Assembly (NCBI GenBank): GCA_027058345.1
Contig: JALUTC010000116.1
Span: 1-11,372 of the forward strand
Direction of reading: 5' to 3'
Length of the DNA: 11,372 nucleotides
Source of the DNA: an archaeon
GTDB taxonomy: Archaea; Hydrothermarchaeota; Hydrothermarchaeia; JALTZZ01; JALUTC01
Positions within the stretch are counted from its first letter, which is position 1; each line of letters starts with the position of its first letter. The notes under the pieces are model-generated. The model was not told the origin of the DNA. It ran no database searches and was given only the letters and a program-made list of their open reading frames with translations. Of this stretch, positions 1-6,621 are shown one piece after another. The position numbers and the translations under genes were made by a program.

Positions 1-33
1 CCCCATTACGTGTGGAATAGCTACCTGTGGCAT
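1..33 (-). CDS. Start of an unknown gene, cut by the window edge
   Basis: Eleven codons are visible, MPQVAIPHVMG, after which the window ends. The ATG lies one base after the stop codon of the preceding minus-strand gene. A GGTGGT Shine-Dalgarno-like stretch (positions 38-43) sits at suitable distance, which is the main reason to call a real start. The product cannot be identified from 11 residues. Its place behind a pilin-like secreted protein suggests, by inference only, another part of the same surface or pilus cluster. Confidence 0.5.
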   Translation of the reverse strand, partial: MPQVAIPHVMG

Positions 34-34
34 A

Positions 35-703
35 TTAACCACCAAATATATCTATTCTTATGATGGATTTCACAAATATAATTAATGATCCATAGTTTGA
101 GTCTATACCTAATGAATATGACTCAAGTCTATTTGAGGGTGTGGCTGTAACAGTGAAGTTTAAGGCATCATAGCCCGCTGATATTCTGTAGTAGGTAATA
201 TTAACTGATTGGCATGTAGCTACTGTATATAAGCCTCCAGATCCACCGAAACTCCCGGGCACTATATCGATATAATGAATTTCGATGACATTAAGTACTT
301 CAAATACCGGGGTATCGTTTTCAATTCCTTTACTGAAATTGAAGACCCCTAGATTTAGTATCCCTATTCTTGCAAAATCTATAACTATCCAAGCGCCATT
401 ACTCTCATTTACATAGACATGTCCCAATGGATATACATTATTTACAATGATTAAAGAATTGGTTCCCCTAAAGTCTTCCTCTCCGCTAACACCTACAAGG
501 TTTCCTCCTCTATATTTAAATAGGCTATATGTATTGTTATAGATAGTTATAGGAGATTCTGACCTATTATATACTACCTTCACTGTAATATTACCTGCAT
601 TACCCTGAAAATACGGTCCCCCAGCGATTGTATTAAACCTTACATATCCAGATGACCCCTCCTTCCCAGATATTCCCTCTATTATCTCAGCTAAATTTAT
701 CAT
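35..703 (-). CDS. Pilin-like/secreted archaeal surface protein lacking its N-terminal membrane segment
   Basis: A 222-residue protein rich in beta-prone sequence, Gly, Asn, Ser and Thr, with several N-glycosylation sequons (NRS, NNT, NES, NFS, NIT). It has the look of the extracellular part of archaeal type IV pilin-like proteins (class III signal peptide family, DUF7289-like), including a 'YRGGNL' strand and a 'NGAWIVIDFARI' stretch. This assignment is from general resemblance and is tentative. Such proteins normally begin with a short charged leader and one hydrophobic helix; none is present here, and reading the same frame upstream of the ATG gives only RRDWQKNI-like charged sequence. The ATG overlaps the stop of the upstream gene as ATGA. 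G+C is about 37% by hand count against about 25% just upstream, so the gene may be a 5'-truncated remnant joined to unrelated DNA near position 703. A non-secreted functional protein is less likely. Confidence 0.6.
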   Translation of the reverse strand: MINLAEIIEGISGKEGSSGYVRFNTIAGGPYFQGNAGNITVKVVYNRSESPITIYNNTYSLFKYRGGNLVGVSGEEDFRGTNSLIIVNNVYPLGHVYVNESNGAWIVIDFARIGILNLGVFNFSKGIENDTPVFEVLNVIEIHYIDIVPGSFGGSGGLYTVATCQSVNITYYRISAGYDALNFTVTATPSNRLESYSLGIDSNYGSLIIFVKSIIRIDIFGG

Positions 704-1116
704 AATATTTTTCTGCCAATCTCTTCTAATATGGTATTTTTATATTTAACTCTTTTCAAATTATCTTCCCAAACATTTCTCACTTTTATTTTATTATAAA
801 CATGTTCAACTAGTTTATCGATAAATTCCCGTTCTATTACTTCTATAATTTCTCTTATCTTAAAACTATCCAATTCCTCAAACTCTTCTAGCCTTTCTTT
901 AATATATTGCAATGGTCTAATTCTTGTAGCAGGAAAGATTGTAATTCCATCTGTGTATATAGCATGCTGACAATTCCTTTTCCTAGAAAAATAAAAAGGA
1001 TCATCACTATATGACCAATACGATCTCAATATTTTAGTAACCAACCAAGTAGCATATGTATGATAATTGTCTTTAAATAATTCCTTTTCGTTAAACCATG
1101 ATAAATCTACATTCAT
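700..1116 (-). CDS. Orphan hypothetical protein, 138 residues
   Basis: I do not recognise this family. The N-terminal half is aromatic and Tyr/Trp rich (around residues 10-45), followed by a conserved-looking stretch 'AIYTDGITIFPATRIRPLQYIK' region (about 52-73). The C-terminal half (about 70-138) is strongly charged and predicted helical (EEFEELDSFKIREIIEVIERE). There is no signal peptide or membrane segment, so it should be cytoplasmic. The start at ATG 1116 is supported by a TTATAAAA box about 30 bases upstream, giving a nearly leaderless mRNA. The stop overlaps the start of the next minus-strand gene by four bases. Base composition is AT-rich like the operon on its other side. Its C-terminus could have been altered if a recombination joint lies near 703. 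Confidence 0.6.
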   Translation of the reverse strand: MNVDLSWFNEKELFKDNYHTYATWLVTKILRSYWSYSDDPFYFSRKRNCQHAIYTDGITIFPATRIRPLQYIKERLEEFEELDSFKIREIIEVIEREFIDKLVEHVYNKIKVRNVWEDNLKRVKYKNTILEEIGRKIL

Positions 1117-1144
1117 ATAAAAATGCTTTTTTACATCACTTCAA

Positions 1145-1152
1145 TTTTATAA
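1145..1152 (-). promoter_or_regulatory. TATA box for the orphan gene at 1116
   Basis: On the minus strand this reads TTATAAAA, a close match to the archaeal TATA element. Its centre is about 32 bases before the ATG at 1116, so transcription would start within a few bases of the start codon. Purine-rich BRE sequence upstream is not obvious. No Shine-Dalgarno motif lies at useful distance from the ATG, consistent with a leaderless or very short leader. Confidence 0.5.
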
Positions 1153-1250
1153 CATGAGAGATTGCTCTTATATCATTGACTGATATACTTATATATTAAT
1201 TTAAATGTATAAAACGAATTATAATTTGCAAATAAAATTTTATCATCATA

Positions 1251-1259
1251 CCTTATATG
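1251..1259 (+). promoter_or_regulatory. Candidate TATA box for the large plus-strand operon
   Basis: The sequence CTTATATGG lies about 29 bases before the TTG start at 1284, the correct distance for an archaeal promoter with a very short leader. The 1117-1283 gap is extremely AT-rich and holds other TATA-like stretches (for example around 1186-1215), so the exact element is uncertain. This gap must carry the divergent promoters of the genes on both sides. Confidence 0.3.
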
Positions 1260-1283
1260 GAAAATAATTAAGAGGGATGGAAA

Positions 1284-2207
1284 TTGGAGGAGGAATTTTA
1301 TAGGGTTAAACGATTTAATACAGGTAATTGCGAATTATATTTTTTGGCATATGATTCTTTTTCAGTTAGAAGCATGGCGACATATGTTAAAGGTAAAAGT
1401 ATTAAAATAGCAATAGATCCGGGGATTGCAATCGCACCTAAAAGATATGGATTACCACCTACGAATTATGAATTGGAAGAATTAGAGAATGGTAGGAGAA
1501 GAATTATAGAGATATGTAAGGATTGCGATATCGTTATAGTTACGCATTATCATTTCGACCATCATCCACATTATGACGATTTGGAATTTTATGAAAAAGT
1601 GTTCTTTGGAAAAAGGATATATTGTAAAAATCCTGAAAAATTTATAAATAAATCTCAAAGGAATAGAGCCAAGATATTTCTCTCAATAGTTAAGGATAAG
1701 GCAGAAGTGATATATTCTGATTCAAAAAGTTTTGAAGTAATATCATTCTCAAATCCTTGTCCTCATGGAGCTTCGGATAGACTTGGATATATAACTATGG
1801 TTCTCTTAAATTTTAATAAGAAAATTTTGTTTGCTTCAGATACTCAAGGGATACTTCACGAAAAAACTAAGGAAGAAATAATTGAGATGAATCCCGATAT
1901 ATTGATAACGAGCGGACCTCCGACATATTTACTGGGATATAGATTGTCGAAGAAAGATTTGGAGAAAAGTTATAAAAATTTCGAGGAAGTATTATATAGG
2001 ACAGATGTTAAGATAATTGTGATAGATCATCATCTGCTAAGAGATATAAATTATAAAGAATATGTGAACAATTTAAAATCCATTGCAAGAGATTTTGGTA
2101 CTAATATTTATACAGCTTCGGAATCAATAGGTATTGAGGAAAGATTATTGGAAGCTAGAAGAAAGGAATTTTTTAAATATGCAGAAAATAATATGCTTTG
2201 CACATAA
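1284..2207 (+). CDS. UPF0282 family metallo-beta-lactamase-fold hydrolase
   Basis: A 307-residue protein of the archaeal UPF0282/COG2248 family of predicted metal-dependent hydrolases with the metallo-beta-lactamase fold. Visible signatures are SFSVRSMATYV (25-35), the IDPGIAIAPKRYGLPP block (44-59), the metal motif THYHFDHH (87-94), PHG (160-162), the FASD strand-loop (183-186) and a late DHH (248-250) likely completing the site. The fold suggests a two-metal hydrolase; the substrate is not known. The start is a TTG: no in-frame ATG or GTG occurs before Met31, and starting later would remove the first strand. A purine-rich GAGGG lies upstream, but an even stronger GGAGGAGG lies just inside the coding sequence. 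It is the first gene of the operon and its last 29 bases overlap the DHH gene, suggesting translational coupling and perhaps a joint role in nucleic-acid or nucleotide turnover (inference). Confidence 0.9.
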   Translation: MEEEFYRVKRFNTGNCELYFLAYDSFSVRSMATYVKGKSIKIAIDPGIAIAPKRYGLPPTNYELEELENGRRRIIEICKDCDIVIVTHYHFDHHPHYDDLEFYEKVFFGKRIYCKNPEKFINKSQRNRAKIFLSIVKDKAEVIYSDSKSFEVISFSNPCPHGASDRLGYITMVLLNFNKKILFASDTQGILHEKTKEEIIEMNPDILITSGPPTYLLGYRLSKKDLEKSYKNFEEVLYRTDVKIIVIDHHLLRDINYKEYVNNLKSIARDFGTNIYTASESIGIEERLLEARRKEFFKYAENNMLCT

Positions 2208-3138
2208 AAGGGATTTGGACGGAATAGGATGTCATGCAATATTGAAGAGACATGCAAAAAAGCATGGAATTGAAATAGAGAATGTATACGTTGATTATGG
2301 AGACTTAATAAGAGAAATAAGAAAAAGGGAGGATGTGAGGAATTCTATTATAGTGATAGCGGATATGGGTTTTTCCGACAATTTTATAAATCATATCGAT
2401 TTATTCAAAAAAATATCAAATAGAAATATCGTTTATTGGATGGATCACCATAACTGGGATAAGTATAAAGATATTATCAAATTCTTAAATATAAAATTTA
2501 TTATAGATAAAGATTTATGTGCATCAGAAATTGTATATAACTTTTTCGATAGGAATGATGAAATATCGAAGAAGATTTCAAGGCTTGCAAGGATACATGA
2601 TTTCATGCTAACTAACGATGATGAATTTAACCTTGCCTTTAAAATATACGAAGTTATTTCGTCGCATATGTTAGATTATGATTATATTGCAGAGGAATTA
2701 TCTAATGGGAATTTTTGGAACGAAAGCTTTGAACAAATATATAATAGGTATAATATTTTGAAGAGATATGAGCTTGAAAAGTGCAGAAAGAATTTAAGGA
2801 TATATAAAGTATGTGGGCTTAAATTCGGGATAACATTGTACAGCAATATTTCGGCAACGACAGTTTCGTATTATCTATTGAACGAATATGATTTGGATTT
2901 CATTGTATGTTGCACGAAGAAAGGAAGGTTAAGTTTTAGAAGGAGAAACAAGAAGGTTGACATGGTTGAGATTTCAGAATTATTTGGAGGAGGAGGAAGG
3001 GAGGATGCTTCCAGTGCAAGTTACGGCAGAGAAATATCGGAAAAAGATTTTGACGAGATTGCGTCGGTAATTGTAAATCATTTGAATAAGAAATATGCAG
3101 GTGATTTAGATGAAATGGGAAGTCAGAGTCATGTATAA
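2179..3138 (+). CDS. DHH family phosphoesterase (DHH-DHHA1, COG2404-like)
   Basis: A 319-residue phosphoesterase of the DHH superfamily, whose members degrade short oligonucleotides or dinucleotides with manganese. I place the start at ATG 2179 (MQKIICFAHKRDLDG) because family proteins begin just before the first catalytic motif; an ATG at 2134 in frame would add 15 residues lying inside the upstream gene. Catalytic motifs: HKRDLDG (9-15, Asp12 and Asp14), IADMGF (61-65), the signature WMDHH (87-91), and RIHD (138-141). The C-terminal DHHA1 domain has LSFRRR (250-255) and a glycine-rich loop FGGGGREDASSAS (269-281). In most relatives the loop is GGGH; here the His position appears as Arg274, an unusual change in a substrate-binding element. 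The best general role is an NrnA/NrnB-like oligoribonuclease or nucleotide phosphodiesterase; the exact substrate is unknown. It overlaps both neighbours by 29 bases. Confidence 0.9.
   Translation: MQKIICFAHKRDLDGIGCHAILKRHAKKHGIEIENVYVDYGDLIREIRKREDVRNSIIVIADMGFSDNFINHIDLFKKISNRNIVYWMDHHNWDKYKDIIKFLNIKFIIDKDLCASEIVYNFFDRNDEISKKISRLARIHDFMLTNDDEFNLAFKIYEVISSHMLDYDYIAEELSNGNFWNESFEQIYNRYNILKRYELEKCRKNLRIYKVCGLKFGITLYSNISATTVSYYLLNEYDLDFIVCCTKKGRLSFRRRNKKVDMVEISELFGGGGREDASSASYGREISEKDFDEIASVIVNHLNKKYAGDLDEMGSQSHV
3099..3105 (+). promoter_or_regulatory. Shine-Dalgarno site AGGTGAT deciding the PurS-PyrI start
   Basis: AGGTGAT is a full match to the complement of the archaeal 16S rRNA 3' end and lies four bases before ATG 3110, inside the end of the DHH gene. 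The same core and spacing are seen before the helical gene near 7741, which supports using it to choose starts. Confidence 0.75.
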
Positions 3139-3796
3139 AAAGGGAGTTGATGATCCAGAAGGATTAACAACATTGAAAGGTTTAAGAATTCTCGGATTTA
3201 AAAACGTGAAAAATGTTAGAACTGCAAAGGTATATAATATTGAGGGCGATATTTCTAGAGAAGATGTCGAGGAAATGTGTAAAAAGTTACTCGTTAATCC
3301 TATAAGTCAAGATTACGAAATAAGAAAGGTTGAAGAAAAGACGGATATGAAAGTTAGAAAAATAAGGAATGGGACAGTTATAGATCATATTCCAGCAGGG
3401 AAATCGTTAAGCGTATTGAAAATATTAAATCTAGACAAATATAGCGATACCGTATTAATAGCGATGAACGTTCCTTCGAGAAAGATGGGTAAAAAGGATA
3501 TATTGAAAATTGAGAATAGAGAATTAAGAGAAGATGAGGTTAATAAGATTTCCTTAATAGCTCCAAATGTTACGATAAATATAATTCGAGAATATAAGGT
3601 TGTTGAAAAGAGAAAGGTAGAAATTCCTGATATTATAGAAGGAATTATAAAATGTAGCAATTATAATTGTATAACGAATTACGAGAATATAAGGACAAAG
3701 TTTATCGTTGAAAAGAAGAACCCTATTAGAGTGAGATGTTATTATTGTGAGAGGGTTATGTACGAGAATGAAATATTGAACAATTTGATATATTAA
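3110..3796 (+). CDS. purS-pyrI: Fused PurS (FGAM synthase small subunit) and PyrI (aspartate carbamoyltransferase regulatory chain)
   Basis: One uninterrupted 228-residue reading frame holds two complete proteins. Residues 1-72 are PurS: VRVMYKKGVDDPEGLT and LGFKNVKNVRTAKVYNIEGD are typical, as is the NPISQDYEI end. PurS holds PurL and PurQ together in the formylglycinamidine ribonucleotide synthase of purine synthesis. Residues 80-228 are PyrI, the nucleotide-binding regulatory chain of aspartate carbamoyltransferase in pyrimidine synthesis: RKIRNGTVIDHIPAG (83-97), MNVPSRKMGKKD (119-130), APNVTINIIREYKV (151-164) and the zinc site CSNYNC plus CYYC (Cys182, 187, 210, 213), all four cysteines present. 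The joint is a short linker, RKVEEKTD (72-79). A Met80 codon at 3347 could act as an internal start for free PyrI, but no strong Shine-Dalgarno site precedes it. Neither purL, purQ nor pyrB is in the window. I know of no common fusion of these two, so it is unusual; a sequencing error that removed a stop is possible but would have to keep frame. Confidence 0.92.
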   Translation: MKWEVRVMYKKGVDDPEGLTTLKGLRILGFKNVKNVRTAKVYNIEGDISREDVEEMCKKLLVNPISQDYEIRKVEEKTDMKVRKIRNGTVIDHIPAGKSLSVLKILNLDKYSDTVLIAMNVPSRKMGKKDILKIENRELREDEVNKISLIAPNVTINIIREYKVVEKRKVEIPDIIEGIIKCSNYNCITNYENIRTKFIVEKKNPIRVRCYYCERVMYENEILNNLIY

Positions 3797-3797
3797 C

Positions 3798-4793
3798 ATG
3801 GAATTTAGAATAATTTATACCGATGAGTTCCTAAAACATAATAAAGATGGGCATCCTGAAAATAAGTATAGGTTAAAATCGATTGTTAATTATCTTAAAG
3901 AAAAGGATTTGTTTAAAAATGTTATTCAACCAATAAAGGCATCCGAAGAACATATATTGCTTGCACATAAAAAGGAACTGATCAACATTGTAAGGAGATT
4001 TTCCGAAAGAGAGTTAAACATAGATTTAGATACATATACGAATAAACATAGTTACGATGTTGCACTTTTGGCAGCTGGTTCATTAATAAAGGCTGTCGAT
4101 ATTATAAATGAATGCGATTTTATCTTCTGCCTTGTAAGGCCGCCTGGTCATCATGCTACGAAAGATCAATCGATGGGTTTTTGTTTGTTCAACAATGTAG
4201 CAATTGGCGCAAAATATGCTAGGAGAAAAGGCTATAAAAAGATTGCAATAATTGATATAGATGTTCATCATGGAAATGGAACACAGGATATATTTTATAA
4301 TGAAGATGTATTATTCATCTCCTTACATAGTTCAAGATTATATCCAGGAACTGGATTCATAGAAGAGATAGGTGAAGATGATGGAAAGGGATTTAATATA
4401 AATATTCCATTACCTCCAGGAACAGATGACAACAATTATCTCTACGCATTTAACGAAATAGTTTTAAATATACTTAATGAATATAGACCTGAAATAGTTT
4501 TCATCTCTGCTGGTTATGATACGCATCAAAATGATCCTCTTGGAAATTTCTATTTAACAAACTACTCATATTATAACATATTTAAAGAAATGTCAAAATA
4601 TAAAGTTATTGCAGCACTTGAAGGTGGATATAATTTAGATGCAATTGCTCTCGGTGTATATTCTAGTATAAAAGGGGTATTAAAGGAAGAGGTTACTTTT
4701 GAAAAGAGGTTGAAGAGTCTTGATGTAAAGCAATCGACAAGAAATGTTGTAAATGATTTGAAAAATATCCTACGTGACTATTGGAGTTTTTAA
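3798..4793 (+). CDS. Histone-deacetylase superfamily zinc amidohydrolase
   Basis: A 331-residue enzyme of the HDAC/acetoin-utilisation/acetylpolyamine amidohydrolase superfamily, removing acyl groups from amines. The whole active site is visible: RPPGHHA with the His118-His119 pair, DIDVHHGNGT (153-162) with zinc ligands Asp155 and His157, SAGYD with the third ligand Asp241, and EGGY with the transition-state Tyr278. The N-terminal HPENKYRL (19-26) is also typical of the superfamily. Length fits a single-domain enzyme. It begins two bases after the PurS-PyrI gene and ends one base before the MTA/MTI phosphorylase start, so they are surely cotranscribed. Because methylthioadenosine is the by-product of polyamine synthesis, an acetylpolyamine substrate is a reasonable inference from context; deacetylation of chromatin proteins such as Alba is the alternative. 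Confidence 0.93.
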   Translation: MEFRIIYTDEFLKHNKDGHPENKYRLKSIVNYLKEKDLFKNVIQPIKASEEHILLAHKKELINIVRRFSERELNIDLDTYTNKHSYDVALLAAGSLIKAVDIINECDFIFCLVRPPGHHATKDQSMGFCLFNNVAIGAKYARRKGYKKIAIIDIDVHHGNGTQDIFYNEDVLFISLHSSRLYPGTGFIEEIGEDDGKGFNINIPLPPGTDDNNYLYAFNEIVLNILNEYRPEIVFISAGYDTHQNDPLGNFYLTNYSYYNIFKEMSKYKVIAALEGGYNLDAIALGVYSSIKGVLKEEVTFEKRLKSLDVKQSTRNVVNDLKNILRDYWSF

Positions 4794-4794
4794 T

Positions 4795-5562
4795 ATGAAG
4801 ATTGGATTAATTGGGGGAAGTGGAATTTATGATCCTAAAGTTTTTGGAAAAGCAGAAATAATAGCTGTTGAAACACCTTACGGAGATGTAAAGGTATATA
4901 AAGGATACGTTGATGATATCGAAGTATATTTTATACCAAGACATGGAGAAAAACATCAATATCCGCCGCATAAAGTCATGTATAAGGCAAACATCTATGC
5001 ATTCAAGAGTTTAGGTATTGAAAGAATATTGTCCACGAATTCTGTAGGTGCAATTAATACGAAGTTAAAACCCGGAACAATCGTTGTTCCAAGCAATTTG
5101 ATAGATTTTACATTGAGAGGGGATACATTTTATGATAATGAAACGGTACATATAGATATAACAGAACCATTTTGTAAAGAAGTTAGAACAGCAATTATTC
5201 TATCGTGTATCGATTTAGGAATAGAATTTTATCCTAGAGGAACTTACGTATGCACACATGGTCCTAGATTTGAAACGAGTGCTGAAATAAAAATGTTTAA
5301 AAAACTTGGATGTGACATTGTGGGCATGACAATATATCCAGAGGTTTCACTTGCCAGAGAGCTTGAAATGTGTTACGCATCAATATGTACGGTGACAAAT
5401 TTTGCTGCAGGATATCAAGATAAACTTACGGCAAAGGAAGTTATAGATATTGTAAAAAGGAATGAGGAAAAGCTTAAACGATTAATCGCCGAGAGTATAA
5501 AAAGAATACCAAAAGAGAGAAATTGTAGTTGTGCAAAGATTTTAAAAGATGCAAAACTATAA
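4795..5562 (+). CDS. mtnP: S-methyl-5'-thioadenosine/thioinosine phosphorylase (PNP/MTAP family)
   Basis: A 255-residue nucleoside phosphorylase that splits 5'-methylthio-nucleosides with phosphate to a free purine and methylthioribose-1-phosphate. Signatures: IGLIGGSGIYD (3-13), IPRHGEKH (47-54), STNSVGAI (80-87), CTHGPRFET (153-161) and GMTIYPEVSLARE (177-189). The purine-site residue is Asn202 in VTNFAAG; MTA-specific enzymes usually carry Asp here, while Asn favours 6-oxopurines, so methylthioinosine may be the true substrate, as in archaea that first deaminate MTA. That is inference from family knowledge. The C-terminus holds CSC (244-246), matching the Cys-X-Cys motif linked to heat stability in hyperthermophilic relatives. 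I chose ATG 4795, one base after the deacetylase stop and eight bases after a GGAG; a GTG at 4774 would add seven residues inside the previous gene. Confidence 0.93.
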   Translation: MKIGLIGGSGIYDPKVFGKAEIIAVETPYGDVKVYKGYVDDIEVYFIPRHGEKHQYPPHKVMYKANIYAFKSLGIERILSTNSVGAINTKLKPGTIVVPSNLIDFTLRGDTFYDNETVHIDITEPFCKEVRTAIILSCIDLGIEFYPRGTYVCTHGPRFETSAEIKMFKKLGCDIVGMTIYPEVSLARELEMCYASICTVTNFAAGYQDKLTAKEVIDIVKRNEEKLKRLIAESIKRIPKERNCSCAKILKDAKL

Positions 5563-5568
5563 TTTTTT

Positions 5569-5820
5569 ATGGCAGAAGAAAAAAGAATATTATGTTCCGA
5601 AATTATTGGAAAGGAAGTAATAACCGAGGGAGGTATAGTAATAGGAAATGTAGTTGATTTAGATATAGAAACATCTTCTGGAAGAGTTTTGATGTTAATA
5701 GTTAAGCCAAAAAAGGGTGAAATTCCAATATATTTTAAGAGAGATGATGATGGAAATTTACTCATACCATTTAGCTACGTTAGGAATATAATGGATTACG
5801 TAGTTTTATATGAAAGGTAA
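5569..5820 (+). CDS. PRC-barrel domain protein
   Basis: An 83-residue single-domain protein of the PRC-barrel family, small beta barrels found in the photosynthetic reaction centre H subunit, RimM and many short archaeal proteins. Visible pattern: SEIIGKEVITEGGIVIGNVVDL (10-31) with the usual 'G-x2-V-x4-G-x-x-I-G-x-V' spacing, then VLMLIVKP and a final strand IPFSYVRNIMDYVVLYE. It should be cytoplasmic and probably binds RNA or another protein, but the specific role is not known. It starts six bases after the phosphorylase stop with no clear Shine-Dalgarno motif, and its last 11 bases overlap the cofE start, suggesting translational coupling. Confidence 0.9.
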   Translation: MAEEKRILCSEIIGKEVITEGGIVIGNVVDLDIETSSGRVLMLIVKPKKGEIPIYFKRDDDGNLLIPFSYVRNIMDYVVLYER

Positions 5821-6621
5821 GGTTGAAATTTTTCCTTTGGATAATCTTCCAGTTATTAAACCAGGGGATGATCTTGGAAAGATAATAGTAGATTGTATAA
5901 AAAAAAAGGAATTGAAATAGAAAATGGAGATATAATTGTTATTACAGAAAAAATTGTATCAAAATCTGAAGGAAGGTTAATAAAAATAGATGATATAAAA
6001 CCTAGTAAAAAAGCTCTAGAAATAGCAAAGATATGTAAAAAGGATCCAAGAATTATTGAACTAATATTAAGAGAATCTTCAGAAATATTATTTGTTACAG
6101 AAAGCTTCATATTGGTTAAGACAAAACATGGATTTATATGTGCAAATGCTGGGATAGATGAAAGTAACATCGAACATGGCTATGTAAAATTACTTCCTGA
6201 AAATCCTGATGAATCGGCGAAAAAAATTAGGAAGAGAATTGAAGAATTAACAGGTAAGAAAGTTGGCGTTCTAATTATAGATTCAATGGGGAGACCTTTT
6301 AGACATGGTTCTGTAGGAACATCAATCGGTTCAAGTGGATTGCGATGTTTATATGATAGAAGAGGCCATAGAGATATATATGATAAGATTTTAAGAAGTA
6401 CAATTGTATGCATATCGGATAACATTTCTGGAATACCAAATTTAATATTTGGAGAAGCAAATGAAAGGATTCCTGCATGTATAATTAGAGGTCTGGGAGA
6501 ATATTTGGGAGAAGGTTCGGTTAAAGAAATTTTGAGGAAAGAAGAAACAGATTTATGTTTGAGGTTAATAAAAGAATATAAAAAAGAGAAAGGATTAGAA
6601 TATATAATTTTTAGGATTTAA
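5810..6621 (+). CDS. cofE: Coenzyme F420-0:L-glutamate ligase CofE, split by a -1 frameshift
   Basis: CofE adds glutamates to F420-0 using GTP, completing coenzyme F420 in the cytoplasm. The N-terminal part reads from ATG 5810 (MKGKVEIFPLDNLPVIKPGD) and stops with TAG at 5918-5920. The rest lies in the -1 frame and continues to 6621. Joining them at the A9 run (5899-5907) gives CIKKKGIEIENGD, which matches the family without gap, about 270 residues. Motifs in corrected numbering: EKIVSKSEGR (47-56), the metal/nucleotide motif NAGID (113-117), IIDSMGRPFRHG (156-167, equivalent to DTNGRxFRRG of A. fulgidus CofE) and GEANERIPA (215-223). A TTG at 5893 could start the second frame alone but would lose the first beta strands. 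The zero-frame sequence A-AAA-AAG at 5902-5908 is a classic -1 slippery heptamer. Real recoding, transcript slippage, recent mutation or a base-call error in the homopolymer are all open. Confidence 0.88.
5899..5908 (+). other. Slippery A9-G run at the cofE frameshift
   Basis: Nine adenines then G. In the zero frame from ATG 5810 the codons are ATA AAA AAA AAG, containing the heptamer A-AAA-AAG in the exact phase used by bacterial dnaX for -1 frameshifting. A -1 shift gives GGA as the next codon, restoring the CofE frame; insertion of one A in the transcript gives the same protein. No stable hairpin is apparent in the AT-rich bases downstream, which argues against strong ribosomal recoding and leaves polymerase slippage or a sequence error as alternatives. 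Confidence 0.7.

Noticed and set aside
961..1000. A GTGATGA on the minus strand, possible second C/D box RNA
   Set aside because: No CTGA at guide distance and no second box pair; it lies within a coding region.
1235..1260. ATGATGA-like sequence on the minus strand in the intergenic gap
   Set aside because: No D or D' box follows at 10-14 bases; the gap is better explained as AT-rich promoter DNA.
2134..2178. Upstream in-frame ATG extending the DHH protein by 15 residues
   Set aside because: The extra residues precede the normal family start and lie wholly inside the UPF0282 gene; ATG 2179 directly precedes the first catalytic strand.
4774..4794. Upstream GTG extending the phosphorylase by seven residues
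   Set aside because: ATG 4795 has a GGAG at the right distance and begins exactly at the conserved first strand.
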